Shown here: piece after piece, positions 24,094-33,404 of the stretch
Layout of the letters: every line of letters starts with the position of its first letter
How positions within the stretch are numbered: position 1 is the stretch's first letter
DNA from: Rathayibacter tanaceti
Lineage (GTDB): Bacteria > Actinomycetota > Actinomycetes > Actinomycetales > Microbacteriaceae
Assembly: GCF_001634385.1 (NCBI RefSeq)
Contig: NZ_LIIN01000004.1
Location: forward strand, 1-63,754
Direction: 5' to 3'
Length of the DNA stretch: 63,754 nt
Translations under genes and position numbers: made by a program
The notes under the pieces: generated by a model
What the model was told of the DNA's origin: nothing
Databases searched by the model: none
The model's input: the letters and a program-made list of their open reading frames with translations, nothing else

Positions 24094-25206
24094 TCACTCC
24101 CGGGAGAGCGCCACGGCCGCGGCCGCCGCCGGCGCCGGCAGCGAGCCGAGCGCCTCCAGGAACGCCGTCGTCTCGGCCTCCGTGCCGGCGCTGACGCGCA
24201 GGTGCCCGGGTATGTCGACGTCCCGGATGAGGACTCCGCGGGCGAGCAGCCCCTCGAAGACGGCCGCCGGATCCTCCACTCCGCCGAAGAGGACGAAATT
24301 GCTGCCGGTCGCGTGCGGACGGTACCCCAGCTCTCGAAGGCCGGAGACCATGCGGTCGCGCTGCTCGATGATCTCGCCGACCATAGCGAGCATCTCCTCG
24401 GCGTGCGCGAGCGCCGCGGTCGCCGCGGCCTGCGTCAGCGCGGACAGGTGGTAGGGGAGCCGCACCAGCCGCAACGCGTCGACGACGGCGGGGTCCGCCG
24501 CGAGGTAGCCGAGGCGGACGCCCGCGAAGGCGAAGGCCTTGCTCATCGTGCGTGAGACCACGAGGCGCGGCCGACCGGGCAGGAGGCTGAGGGCCGTCGG
24601 CGCCTCGCGCCCGGCGAACTCGGCGTACGCCTCGTCGACCACGACGACTCCCTCGGTAGCCTCGTAGACGGCCTCGATCGTCGCGAGATCGAGCGGCGTG
24701 CCGGTGGGGTTGTTGGGTGCGCAGAGGAACACGATGTCCGGACTGACGCGTCGGACCTGCTCCGCCGCGTACGCCGCCCCGATCGCGAAGTCGGCCTCAC
24801 GCTCGACAGGGATCCACTCTGTGCCGCTGCCGGACGCGAGGATCGAGTACATCGAGTAGGTCGGCGCGAAACCGAGCAGCGAGCGGCCCGGTCCGCCGAA
24901 GGCCTGCAGCACGTGCTGAAGAACCTCGTTCGACCCGTTCGCCGCCCAGACGCCGTCAGCGGTGACCCCGTGGCCGAGGTACCCGGCAAGCGCCTCGCGC
25001 AGCTCGCGGAACTCGCGATCCGGGTAGCGGTTGACCGTGCGGAGCGCCTCAGCGACGCGTTCCACGATGTCCGCGATCACTCCGTCGGGAATCGGATGCG
25101 TGTTCTCGTTGACGTTGAGGGCCACGGGCACGAGGGCCTGCGGGGCACCGTAGGGGTGCTTACCCCGGAGATCGTCGCGGAGGGGAAGGTCATCGAGTGT
25201 GGTCAC
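24094..25206 (-). CDS. hisC: Histidinol-phosphate aminotransferase
   Basis: PLP-dependent class II aminotransferase, 370 aa. Seen motifs: LNVNENTHP near the N-terminus, [30 protein letters not shown] and the PLP lysine in [14 protein letters not shown]. The GTG start is 6 nt from a TAGCAT box. It lies upstream of hisB in the same direction. hisD, usual before hisC, is absent here. Confidence 0.95.
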   Translation of the reverse strand: MTTLDDLPLRDDLRGKHPYGAPQALVPVALNVNENTHPIPDGVIADIVERVAEALRTVNRYPDREFRELREALAGYLGHGVTADGVWAANGSNEVLQHVLQAFGGPGRSLLGFAPTYSMYSILASGSGTEWIPVEREADFAIGAAYAAEQVRRVSPDIVFLCAPNNPTGTPLDLATIEAVYEATEGVVVVDEAYAEFAGREAPTALSLLPGRPRLVVSRTMSKAFAFAGVRLGYLAADPAVVDALRLVRLPYHLSALTQAAATAALAHAEEMLAMVGEIIEQRDRMVSGLRELGYRPHATGSNFVLFGGVEDPAAVFEGLLARGVLIRDVDIPGHLRVSAGTEAETTAFLEALGSLPAPAAAAAVALSRE

Positions 25207-25212
25207 CCCGAG

Positions 25213-25218
25213 ATGCTA
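25213..25218 (-). promoter_or_regulatory. -10 box of leaderless hisC
   Basis: TAGCAT on the minus strand, 6 nt before GTG 25206. Confidence 0.5.
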
Positions 25219-25255
25219 TCGGGGGGCACGACGCGAACTCGAGGGGCCGACCCGC

Positions 25256-25663
25256 TCAGCGCCCGGTCTCGTAACGTGCCGGGATCGCGAGGCGCTGACC
25301 CGGCTCGAGGCCGGCGCTCGAGAGCTGGTTGAGAGAGAGGATGTCGTCGACCACGTCTCGGGGATCGTCATGGGGAGCGAGCTCCTCCGCGAGCGACCAG
25401 AGCGACTGCCCCGCATGCACGGTGACGTACTGGAACTCGACTCCGGCGGGGTCGCCCGACGCCACCGCTCCGCCTCCGTTGAGGCCGAAGACGAAGGCAC
25501 CCGCCACGATCGGCAGAGCCCCCAGAATCGCGACGACGGCACGGCCGCGCCGCGTCAACCTCAGGTGCGTGCGGGCGACGAGCGCACCCTCTTCGAACGA
25601 CGGCGTCGCGAACGCGGGCTGCGCCGTGCTGGAGTGCAGCGTGGTCATGAGCTGTGCGGTCAT
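25256..25663 (-). CDS. LysM-domain membrane protein, probable SOS cell-division inhibitor
   Basis: The 135-aa protein has an N-terminal cytoplasmic stretch, one membrane span (about residues 42-62) and a C-terminal LysM domain (about 82-132) that should bind peptidoglycan outside the cell. It is divergent from lexA, like yneA in Bacillus and the LysM protein next to lexA in mycobacteria, which arrest division after DNA damage. AAAGGAG lies 7 nt before ATG 25663. A near-consensus LexA box is 68 nt upstream and a 12-bp hairpin lies between box and RBS. Function is inferred from context. Confidence 0.82.
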   Translation of the reverse strand: MTAQLMTTLHSSTAQPAFATPSFEEGALVARTHLRLTRRGRAVVAILGALPIVAGAFVFGLNGGGAVASGDPAGVEFQYVTVHAGQSLWSLAEELAPHDDPRDVVDDILSLNQLSSAGLEPGQRLAIPARYETGR

Positions 25664-25688
25664 GTGATCGCTCCTTTCACCAGGATCC

Positions 25689-25718
25689 GGGGTGGCCCTC
25701 GGCCGGGAGGGCCACCCC
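25689..25718 (-). promoter_or_regulatory. Perfect 12-bp hairpin in the leader of the LysM gene
   Basis: The arms GGGGTGGCCCTC and GAGGGCCACCCC are perfectly complementary around a 6-nt loop. The hairpin ends about 10 nt before the RBS and is downstream of the SOS box, so it should be part of the 5' UTR. There is no U-run, so plain termination is unlikely. Confidence 0.7.
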
Positions 25719-25730
25719 GAACGCCTGTAC

Positions 25731-25744
25731 CGAACATATCTTCG
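25731..25744. promoter_or_regulatory. Probable LexA box for the LysM gene
   Basis: CGAACATATCTTCG differs at one position from the actinobacterial SOS consensus CGAACRNRYGTTYC. It is placed to control leftward transcription of the LysM gene. Confidence 0.5.
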
Positions 25745-25807
25745 AGTCACGCGTTCGTCAAGTGACGTGCACGCGGCATCCGTACTAGACCTGCGGCGCG
25801 ACACACT

Positions 25808-25821
25808 CGAACGAATGTTCC
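25808..25821. promoter_or_regulatory. LexA box of lexA
   Basis: CGAACGAATGTTCC matches the actinobacterial SOS-box consensus at every position. It lies 129 nt upstream of the lexA start, consistent with autoregulation. Confidence 0.75.
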
Positions 25822-25949
25822 GCTCCGCGGCTCCCGACGGATACAGTTTCGAGAGCCTGGTTGCAGTACAGCAGCGACCACCGACATTCGACGTCGGCTC
25901 GTGACCGGGCGGGCGCGCACGCGGCGTGCGCGCCGAGAGAGGGAGCATC

Positions 25950-26654
25950 GTGAGCGACGCGCAGAGGGCCGGGACCTCGGCCGCCAAGACGAAGTCGGCG
26001 GCAGGCCGGCGCCGAAAGAATCTGAGTGCCAAGCAGCTCGCGATCCTCGAGGCGATCCAGCGCTCGGTGTCGAGCCGCGGCTACCCGCCGAGCATGCGCG
26101 AGATCGGCGACGCAGTCGGGCTCGCCTCACTCTCGAGTGTGACCCATCAGCTCAATCAGCTCGAGCTCAGCGGCTACCTCCGCCGCGACCCGAACCGCCC
26201 GCGCGCTCTCGAGATCCTGATCGATGTGCCGAGCTCGACCGAGGACGACGGGTCCTTCGAGTCGACGGCGACAGTCGGCGACGCGGCGATGGTGCCGCTC
26301 GTCGGGCGGATCGCCGCCGGTGTGCCGATCATGGCCGACCAGCAGATCGATGAGGTCTTCCCGCTCCCCCGCCAACTCGTCGGCAAGGGCGAGCTCTTCA
26401 TGCTCAAGGTGGTCGGTGAGTCGATGATCGACGCGGCCATCTGCGACGGCGACTGGGTCGTCGTCCGCTCGCAGCGCACCGCCGAGAACGGCGAGATCGT
26501 TGCGGCCATGCTGGACGGCGAGGCGACCGTCAAGGTGCTCCGCCAGCGCGACGGCCACACCTGGCTGCTTCCCCGCAACTCCAACTTCGAGCCGATCCTC
26601 GGCGACGAGGCCGAGGTGCTCGGCAAGATCGTCGCGGTCCTGCGCTCGGTCTGA
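25950..26654 (+). CDS. lexA: SOS repressor LexA
   Basis: Represses DNA-damage genes and cleaves itself when bound to RecA filaments. The 234-aa protein has an N-terminal winged HTH ([20 protein letters not shown]), the Ala-Gly cleavage site in GRIAAGVP, the catalytic Ser in GESMIDAAI and Lys in ATVKVL. GTG 25950 has GAGGGAG 5 nt upstream; an in-frame ATG 24 nt earlier overlaps that RBS. Confidence 0.97.
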   Translation: MSDAQRAGTSAAKTKSAAGRRRKNLSAKQLAILEAIQRSVSSRGYPPSMREIGDAVGLASLSSVTHQLNQLELSGYLRRDPNRPRALEILIDVPSSTEDDGSFESTATVGDAAMVPLVGRIAAGVPIMADQQIDEVFPLPRQLVGKGELFMLKVVGESMIDAAICDGDWVVVRSQRTAENGEIVAAMLDGEATVKVLRQRDGHTWLLPRNSNFEPILGDEAEVLGKIVAVLRSV

Positions 26655-26665
26655 GCGGCCCGGAC

Positions 26666-26708
26666 GAGAACGGGGTCGATCGGCGTGTAGCCGACCGACC
26701 CCGTTCTC
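26666..26708. terminator. Bidirectional terminator between lexA and metE
   Basis: Two 19-nt arms with one mismatch, starting GAGAACGGGGTCG and ending CGACCCCGTTCTC, surround GTGTA. It lies between the convergent stops of lexA and metE. Confidence 0.85.
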
Positions 26709-26721
26709 ATCGCCCCTCCCC

Positions 26722-29052
26722 TCAGACCGCCGCGGTCTGCACGAGCGAAGAGCGTGCAGCGGCCGCCGCGATGACCATCGCCCGTAGCGACGCGACCGTC
26801 TCGGCGTAGCCGCGCGTCTTCAGACCGCAGTCCGGGTTGATCCAGAGCTGGCGAGCCGCGATCGATGCCAGCGCGGTGGCGACGAGCTCGGAAAGCTCTT
26901 CACTGCCGGGAACCCTCGGCGAGTGGATGTCGTACACCCCCGGGCCGATCCCCCGCGCGAAGCCCGAGCGCTCGATGTCGCCGACGACCTCCATCCGCGA
27001 GCGCGCCGCCTCGATACTCGTGACGTCCGCGTCGAGCCTGTCGATCGCGTCGATCACCACGCCGAACTCGGAGTAGCAGAGGTGCGTGTGGATCTGGGTC
27101 GCCGGAGCGGCTCCCCCGGTCGCCAAACGGAACGCACCGACCGACCACTCCAGGTAGTGCGGCTGAGCCCCCGTCTCGAGCGGCAGCAGCTCGCGCAGGG
27201 CAGGCTCGTCGACCTGCACGATTCGGATCCCGGCCTGCTCGAGATCGGCGATCTCGTCCCGCAGCGCGAGAGCGACCTGATCCGCCGTCTCGGCGAGCGG
27301 CTGGTCGTCGCGCACGAACGACCATGCGAGGATCGTGACAGGCCCGGTCAGCATGCCCTTCACCGGCCGATCGGTGAGTGACTGCGCGTACCGAGACCAC
27401 TCGACCGTGATCGGCGCGGGGCGGGCGACGTCCCCCCACAGCAGTGAGGGCCGAGTACACCGGCTGCCGTACGACTGGACCCATCCGTTCCGGGTGACCG
27501 CGAATCCGTCGAGGTTCTCGGCGAAGTACTGCACCATGTCGTTGCGCTCCGGCTCCCCGTGCACCACCACGTCGAGGCCGATCTCCTCCTGGAGCCGCAC
27601 GACCCGTTCGATCTCGGCGCGCATCCGCTCGACGTACTCGCCGGACGAGAGGGCTCCCCGACCCGCCGCCGCCCGCGCGGTTCGGATCTCGCGGGTCTGC
27701 GGGAACGAGCCGATCGTGGTCGTCGGCAGCACGGGAAGGCCGAGCGCTTCCTTCTGCGCCGCTCGGCGCTCCGGGGCCGGAGCTCGGTGACGGTTCTCGG
27801 GCACCAGGGTCGCTGCGCGGCTGCGGACGGAGCCGTCCCGCACTCCAGGCGCGTTCCGCCTGTCCTCGAGGGCGGCGGCCGCGGCGGCGAGCTCGCTCCC
27901 GATGGCACCGCGTCCCTTCTGCAGCCCCCGGGCGAGCACCGCGATCTGCTCGACCTTCTGGTCGGCGAAGGCGAGCCAGGAGGCGAGCCGCGGGTCGAGG
28001 TCCGGCTCGTCGGCGACGTCGTGGGGCACATGGAAGAGGGACGTGGAGCTCGAGACCGCGAGGTGGGCGGCGATCGGCCGCAGCGCCTCCGCCCGCTCGA
28101 GAGCGGCTGACAGGTCACCGCGCCAGACGTTGTGACCGTCGATCACCCCCGCGACGAGCACGGTGCGGTCAAGACCGGGAACGTGCTCGGGGGCGGAGCC
28201 CTTGACCAGGTCGAGGCTCACCGCCTCGACACCGGCCGAGACGAGCACCGGGAGGGCGTCACCGAGGCTGCCGTACGGCGCGGCGACGAAGATCGCGGGG
28301 CGATCCTCCGCCTCCGACAGCAGTGCGTAGGCCTCCTCGGCGGCGGCCAGCACTCGTTCGCGGGAGACACCGAGCGACTCGGAGACCAGCGCAGGCTCGT
28401 CGAGCTGCACCCAGTCGGCGCCGGCGGAGCGGAGCCGGGCGATCAACTCCCGGTAGACGGGGAGGAGATCGGCCAGGCGGGACAGCGGCTCGAAGCCCGC
28501 GGGCGCCCTGTCGCTCGGCTTCGCGAGCAGGAGGTAGGTGACCGGTCCGACCAGCACGGGACGCGTCCGGAACCCCGCTGCACGCGCCTCCTCGACCTCG
28601 CGCACCCGACGGTCGTCGGCGAGCGAGAACGCGGTCTCCGGTCCGATCTCGGGAACGAGATAGTGGTAGTTCGAGTCGAACCACTTCGTCATCTCGAGCG
28701 GTGCGCGCTCGCCGTCCCCTCTCGCGAGGATGAAGGACCCGGCGAGGTCGACAGCGCCGTCGACCACGAGATCCGCGAAACGCTCAGGGATCGCGCCGAC
28801 CGCGAGCGTCGTGTCGAGCACCTGGTCGTAGAACGAGTGCGCCTCGGGGATCGACGAGTCGTCACGACCGAGTCCGAGGGAGTGCAGACGCCGGCGAGTC
28901 TCGCTGCGCAGGGCGGCGGCCTCCACCTCCAGCTGGTCGGCGGTGATCGTGCCCGACCAGAAGCCCTCGACGGCCTTCTTCAGCTCGCGACGGCGCCCGA
29001 TGCGGGGGTAGCCGAGGACGGTTCCGGTCGGGAAGGCAGATGTCGTGCTCAT
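26722..29052 (-). CDS. metE: Cobalamin-independent methionine synthase
   Basis: Transfers the methyl group of 5-methyl-tetrahydropteroyl-triglutamate to homocysteine. At 776 aa both duplicated barrels are present: the N-terminal with LGYPRIGRRRELKKA and the C-terminal with TTTIGSFPQTREIR. Zinc ligands are visible in HTHLCYSEF and NPDCGLKTRGY. ATG overlaps the metF stop as ATGA, so the methyl donor maker and user are coupled. Confidence 0.97.
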   Translation of the reverse strand: MSTTSAFPTGTVLGYPRIGRRRELKKAVEGFWSGTITADQLEVEAAALRSETRRRLHSLGLGRDDSSIPEAHSFYDQVLDTTLAVGAIPERFADLVVDGAVDLAGSFILARGDGERAPLEMTKWFDSNYHYLVPEIGPETAFSLADDRRVREVEEARAAGFRTRPVLVGPVTYLLLAKPSDRAPAGFEPLSRLADLLPVYRELIARLRSAGADWVQLDEPALVSESLGVSRERVLAAAEEAYALLSEAEDRPAIFVAAPYGSLGDALPVLVSAGVEAVSLDLVKGSAPEHVPGLDRTVLVAGVIDGHNVWRGDLSAALERAEALRPIAAHLAVSSSTSLFHVPHDVADEPDLDPRLASWLAFADQKVEQIAVLARGLQKGRGAIGSELAAAAAALEDRRNAPGVRDGSVRSRAATLVPENRHRAPAPERRAAQKEALGLPVLPTTTIGSFPQTREIRTARAAAGRGALSSGEYVERMRAEIERVVRLQEEIGLDVVVHGEPERNDMVQYFAENLDGFAVTRNGWVQSYGSRCTRPSLLWGDVARPAPITVEWSRYAQSLTDRPVKGMLTGPVTILAWSFVRDDQPLAETADQVALALRDEIADLEQAGIRIVQVDEPALRELLPLETGAQPHYLEWSVGAFRLATGGAAPATQIHTHLCYSEFGVVIDAIDRLDADVTSIEAARSRMEVVGDIERSGFARGIGPGVYDIHSPRVPGSEELSELVATALASIAARQLWINPDCGLKTRGYAETVASLRAMVIAAAAARSSLVQTAAV

Positions 29053-30071
29053 GCGGTTCGCTCCTGGAGTGACGGGGTGGATGGAGGGAGGGCGGTCGGG
29101 CGGGACGTGGAGCCGGGCAGTAGCCCGCTCTCGGCCAGCACGGCCAGCACCGGCTCGTGACGGTTGAAGGCGTAGAGGTGGACGGCCGGCGCGCCGCCGT
29201 CGACGAGTGTGCGGACGAGTCGGGCGGCGTGGTCGACTCCGATGCGGCAGCGTGCCTCGTCGTCGGGCTCAACATCGAGGGCGATCGCCAGCTCGGCCGG
29301 CACGTCCTCCCCGCTCAGCTCGAGCATGCGGCGCAGTCGAGCGGGGCTCGTCACCGGCATCACGCCCGGAACGATCGGCATGCGCAGACCAGCAGCACGC
29401 GCGCGATCGACGAAGCGAAGGTAGTCCTCAGCATGGAAGAAGAGCTGGGTGAGAGCGAAGGACGCGCCCGCCGCCTCCTTCGCGAGCAGCACATCGATGT
29501 CCTGGGTACGCGAGCGGGAGCGAGGGTGCCCGTTGGGGAACGCCGCGACCGCGACCTGCGCGTGCGGCCGAGCGGACACCTCCACCCGTTGGGCGTGGGG
29601 CAGGCCGGGCACCGGCAGCGCTCCATAGGGCTCCCGCTCGGCCTGGACCCGGTGGATGAGCTGCACCAGCTCGGCGGCGCTGCCGAGTTCACCGAGGAAC
29701 GGCTCCCCCTCGGCAGCGTCGGCGGGAGGGTCGCCGCGCAACGCGAGGAAACGGGTCACCCCGGCCTCGAGGAACTCGCGAACCAGGCGGCTCGCCTGCG
29801 CAGGAGTGGAGCCTGCGCAGGTCAGGTGCGCGAGCGCCTCGGTGCCCGTGTGCTCGCGCACGTACCGCAGGATGTCCAGTGACGCGCCTCGCGAGGAGCC
29901 TCCTGCACCGTAGGTCACCGACACGAACGAGGGTCCGGCCGCGGCGAGCCGGTCGACGGTCCTCGTCAGTGCGGCAGCACCCCCGGACGTCCGCGGCGGA
30001 TAGATCTCGAACGAGAAGGGGACGCTCGGACACGCGGGATCCGCAGCTGTCCCTGATCGGTGCACTGACAC
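29049..30071 (-). CDS. metF: 5,10-methylenetetrahydrofolate reductase
   Basis: FAD-dependent enzyme that makes 5-methyl-THF for MetE. The 340-aa protein has FSFEIYPPRTSGG near residue 20, FVSVTYGAGGSSRG, FLALRGDPP and TQLFFHAEDYLRFVDR. The GTG start has GGAGG 9-10 nt upstream. It is first in a two-gene operon with metE. The ~230-nt upstream region contains a small CCCCTCGCGGGG hairpin, but I recognise no SAM or cobalamin riboswitch. Confidence 0.94.
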   Translation of the reverse strand: MSVHRSGTAADPACPSVPFSFEIYPPRTSGGAAALTRTVDRLAAAGPSFVSVTYGAGGSSRGASLDILRYVREHTGTEALAHLTCAGSTPAQASRLVREFLEAGVTRFLALRGDPPADAAEGEPFLGELGSAAELVQLIHRVQAEREPYGALPVPGLPHAQRVEVSARPHAQVAVAAFPNGHPRSRSRTQDIDVLLAKEAAGASFALTQLFFHAEDYLRFVDRARAAGLRMPIVPGVMPVTSPARLRRMLELSGEDVPAELAIALDVEPDDEARCRIGVDHAARLVRTLVDGGAPAVHLYAFNRHEPVLAVLAESGLLPGSTSRPTALPPSTPSLQERTA

Positions 30072-30260
30072 GGCTGTGCCCTCCGTTCCTCGGCCCGGTC
30101 CCCGCGAGGGGTCGGCTGGGTTCGGGCGGGTGCCGGGCTCGGCTGTCGCTCCGTGCGCCGGATGGCGCCTCGCGGATCAGAGTAGGAAGGCAGCGGGGTG
30201 GCGTCGAGGTCCATGACGATCTGTGAACCGGCGTGACGCCGTGTGTCGCGCCGGGATGCA

Positions 30261-30293
30261 CGAAGCGCCCGCCTCGACGAGACGGGCGCTTCG
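30261..30293 (-). terminator. Terminator after hflX
   Basis: CGAAGCGCCCG and CGGGCGCTTCG are perfect 11-nt arms, and CTCG/GAG can pair inside the loop. It starts 9 nt past the hflX stop. Confidence 0.75.
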
Positions 30294-30301
30294 AGTGCGG
30301 A

Positions 30302-31839
30302 TCAGGCCTCGACTGCCGCGGGCGGCGCGGCGAATCGGGCGAGGGAGCCCGCGAGATCGGCGTGCACGAGGGCGCTCACTCGCGTGCCGCCCTCGACGTA
30401 CTGCGTCGAGAGGATCCGGCCGCTGCGGTGGAGATTCGAGATCACGTCACCGCGGTCGTAGGGCACGAGCAGATCGATCTCGACGTCCGGCTCGGGCAGG
30501 ATCCCGGCGATCCTCGCCTCCAGCTCGTCGATCCCCTCGCCGCTGCGCGCCGACACGAAGACCGCGTCCGGGGCGAGCCCCCGGAGCACGAGGCGCGTGC
30601 CCTCGTCGACCAGGTCGGCCTTGTTGAAGGCGATGATCTCGGGGATGGTACGCGCACCGACCTCGCCGATCACGTCGCGGACCGTGGCAATCTGCCCCGC
30701 GGGGTCGGGGTGCGACGCGTCCACCACGTGGACGATCACATCGGAGTCGGCCACCTCCTCGAGCGTCGAGCGGAACGCCTCGACCAGCTGATGCGGCAGC
30801 GCGCGGACGAAGCCGACCGTGTCGGCCAGCGTGTACAGGCGTCCGTCACTGGTCTGCGCCTTGCGGACGGTCGCGTCGAGGGTCGCGAACAGGGCGTTCT
30901 CGACCAGGACGCCCGCGTGCGTCATCCGGTTGAGCAGGCTCGACTTGCCCGCGTTGGTGTACCCGGCGATCGCCACCGACGGGACGGAGTTGCGCTTGCG
31001 ATTGGCGCGCTTCGCCTCCCGGGCCGGCTTCATCGCGGTGATCTGCTTGCGCAGCCGCGCCATGCGCGTGTGGATCCGGCGGCGGTCGAGCTCGATCTTG
31101 GTCTCACCGGGACCGCGCGAGCCCATGCCTGCGCCGGCGCGACCTGACCGCCGGCCTGGCGGGACATCGACTCGCCCCATCCGCGGAGTCGAGGGAGGAG
31201 GTACTCGAGCTGCGCGAGCTCGACCTGCGCTTTGCCTTCGCGGCTCTTGGCGTGCTGGCTGAAGATGTCGAGGATCACCGCTGTACGGTCGATCACCTTC
31301 ACCTTCACGACGTCTTCGAGGGCTCTGCGCTGGCTGGGGGCGAGCTCGGTGTCGGCGACCACCGTGTCGGCGCCGAGCGCCGCGACGAGGGCTGCGAGCT
31401 CCTGCGCCTTGCCCTTGCCCAGATAGGTGCTCGGGTCGGGGTGCGGGCGCCGCTGCAGCAGCCCGTCGAGGACGGTCGCCCCAGCGGTCTCGGCGAGGGC
31501 GGCGAGTTCGTGCAGAGAGTTCTCCGCATCCTCGAGGGAGTTCTGCGAGTACACGCCGATCAGGACGACGTTCTCGAGTCGCAGCTGACGGTACTCGACC
31601 TCGGTGACGTCCTCGAGCTCGGTGGAGAGGCCGGCGACGCGACGCAGAGCTTGCCGGTCATCGCGATCGAACTGCTCGCCGTCGCTGTTCTCGCCCTCCT
31701 GGCCGGTGCTCTGCAACGCCTGGGCTCCGCCCGCGACGAAGCGCGAGTACCCTGCCGACCGCGACTGCGCGTTCGCCAGGACCCTCGAGACGACGTCGAC
31801 GCCCTCGGTCGTGCCGGTCTCGTTCAGGTCTTCCGTCAT
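30302..31839 (-). CDS. hflX: Ribosome-associated GTPase HflX (frameshifted here)
   Basis: Splits stalled ribosomes under stress. The N-terminal part is in one frame through SRQAGGQVA, with the HflX signature AQVELAQLEYLLPRL. The rest, from GAGMGSRGPGETKIELDRRR, is in the next frame. One base is missing near 31137, where GCGGCC reads GCGCC. GTPase motifs: G1 GYTNAGKSS, G3 DTVGF, G4 NKADL. The repaired protein is 512 aa. Confidence 0.93.
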
Positions 31840-31882
31840 CCGGATAACACTAACTCCTCAGGTGTTGATAGGTTCACTTCTC

Positions 31883-32494
31883 ATGGCCGCCGAGCACTAC
31901 TTCTCGAGTACTCCTGACGGTGATCTCAAGCCCCGCAGGATCCCGGTCCGCCTGGCCGGTCGCGACCTCGAGGTCACGACGGCCGGAGGGGTCTTCAGTC
32001 CCGGCCACCTCGATCTCGGCACCCGTGTCCTGCTGAGCGCTGTTCCGGATGCTCCCGCCGACGGCGACCTGCTGGACCTCGGCTGCGGCTGGGGGCCGAT
32101 CGCTCTCGCGCTCGCCCTCGGCTCCCCCGACGCCCGGGTGTGGGCGGTCGATGTCAACCAGCGTGCGCTGGAGCTCGTTCGTCGCAATTGCGACGAACTC
32201 GGCATCTCTACCATCAACGCGGTGCTGCCCGAGGATGTTCCCGAGGACATCAGCTTCCGCACCATCTGGTCGAACCCGCCGATCAGGATCGGTAAGGAGG
32301 AGCTGCACCTGCTGCTCGAGCGCTGGCTTCCCCGCCTCGAGGAAGGGGCCGACGCCTGGCTCGTCGTGCAGCGCAACCTCGGCTCCGACTCGCTCCAGAG
32401 CTGGCTCGAGCAGGCGTTCACAGGACGACTCGACGTCGAGCGCTCCTCCTCCGCGAAGGGCTTCCGGGTCCTCCGGACCACCCGACTCGACTGA
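31883..32494 (+). CDS. Class I methyltransferase (RsmC/RlmG-like)
   Basis: SAM-dependent methyltransferase, 203 aa, probably acting on rRNA. The SAM loop is LLDLGCGWGPIALALAL and the catalytic motif is SNPPIRIGK, of the N6/N2 NPPF/Y type. It is divergent from hflX and convergent with dapF. No Shine-Dalgarno precedes ATG 31883, and a TGATAGGT stretch lies about 10 nt upstream, so the mRNA may be leaderless. Exact target unknown. Confidence 0.88.
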   Translation: MAAEHYFSSTPDGDLKPRRIPVRLAGRDLEVTTAGGVFSPGHLDLGTRVLLSAVPDAPADGDLLDLGCGWGPIALALALGSPDARVWAVDVNQRALELVRRNCDELGISTINAVLPEDVPEDISFRTIWSNPPIRIGKEELHLLLERWLPRLEEGADAWLVVQRNLGSDSLQSWLEQAFTGRLDVERSSSAKGFRVLRTTRLD

Positions 32495-32509
32495 AGCGGC
32501 GTCGGCCGG

Positions 32510-33391
32510 TCAGTCGATGCGGATGGTGCCGGTGAAGACGAGCTCGGCCGGGCCGGAGAGGCCGACGTGCTCGCCCTCCTCGGTGGCGAACATGCTGACG
32601 CCCAGCACGCCGCCCGGCACCTCGACGCGCCAGGACTGAGGCGCACGGGCCCCTGCCCAGTAGCGCACGGCCAGGGCCGCCGCGGCCGCACCGGTGCCGC
32701 AGCTCAGCGTCTCGCCGCTGCCGCGCTCGTGCACCCGCATGCGGATGCGGCCGATGCCGTCGTGCACGAGGGGCTCACCCGGCACCACGAACTCGATGTT
32801 GGCGCCGTCGGCCGGCTCGGGCTCGAGCTGCGGGATGTAGGTGAGGTCGGCCGAGTCGAGTTCCTCGTCGTTGCTCAGCGCCACGACGACGTGAGGGTTG
32901 CCGAGGTCGATCCCGAGACCCGGACGCGCGACCTTCAGCTCCTTCGCCCGGACGAGCGGCTCGCCACCGGCGAGCTGCCAGCGTCCCAGGTCGACCTGGA
33001 AGCCGGCGCCACTGCGGGTCACATCGCGGACCCCGGCACGGGTGCCGATGGGCAGAGTGTCGCCGGGTTCGAGGGAGGCGAGACCACCGGCGAGGAGGAA
33101 GGCGGCGTACACGCGGATGCCGTTGCCGCACATCTCGGCGACCGATCCGTCGGCGTTCCGGTAGTCCATGAACCACTCCGCCTCGCTCTCCTCCGCGAGC
33201 GCGACGGCCCCCTCGGGCAGTGCTCGCGAGCGGACGGCCCGGATCACTCCGTCGGCGCCGACGCCGAAATGGCGGTCGCAGATCATCGCGACCTGCGCGG
33301 GCGAGAGCTCGACCTCACCGTCGGGGTCGCTGTAGAGCACGAAGTCGTTGCCGGTGCCCTGGCCCTTGGTGAAGTGCAGCTCGATGGTCAT
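32510..33391 (-). CDS. dapF: Diaminopimelate epimerase
   Basis: Makes meso-DAP for lysine and peptidoglycan. The 293-aa protein has both catalytic cysteines, in [10 protein letters not shown] and LSCGTGAAA, and the N-terminal [15 protein letters not shown] 33391 is 7 nt from a TAGGCT box that overlaps the miaA 3' end. Confidence 0.96.
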   Translation of the reverse strand: MTIELHFTKGQGTGNDFVLYSDPDGEVELSPAQVAMICDRHFGVGADGVIRAVRSRALPEGAVALAEESEAEWFMDYRNADGSVAEMCGNGIRVYAAFLLAGGLASLEPGDTLPIGTRAGVRDVTRSGAGFQVDLGRWQLAGGEPLVRAKELKVARPGLGIDLGNPHVVVALSNDEELDSADLTYIPQLEPEPADGANIEFVVPGEPLVHDGIGRIRMRVHERGSGETLSCGTGAAAAALAVRYWAGARAPQSWRVEVPGGVLGVSMFATEEGEHVGLSGPAELVFTGTIRID

Positions 33392-33398
33392 GGCGCAC

Positions 33399-33404
33399 AG
33401 CCTA
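33399..33404 (-). promoter_or_regulatory. -10 box of leaderless dapF
   Basis: TAGGCT on the minus strand, 7 nt before ATG 33391. Confidence 0.5.

Noticed and set aside
30072-30301. Possible SAH/SAM riboswitch upstream of metF
   Set aside because: A CCGAGGAACG stretch looks vaguely like an SAH-riboswitch element, but the pairing partners and conserved loops are absent.
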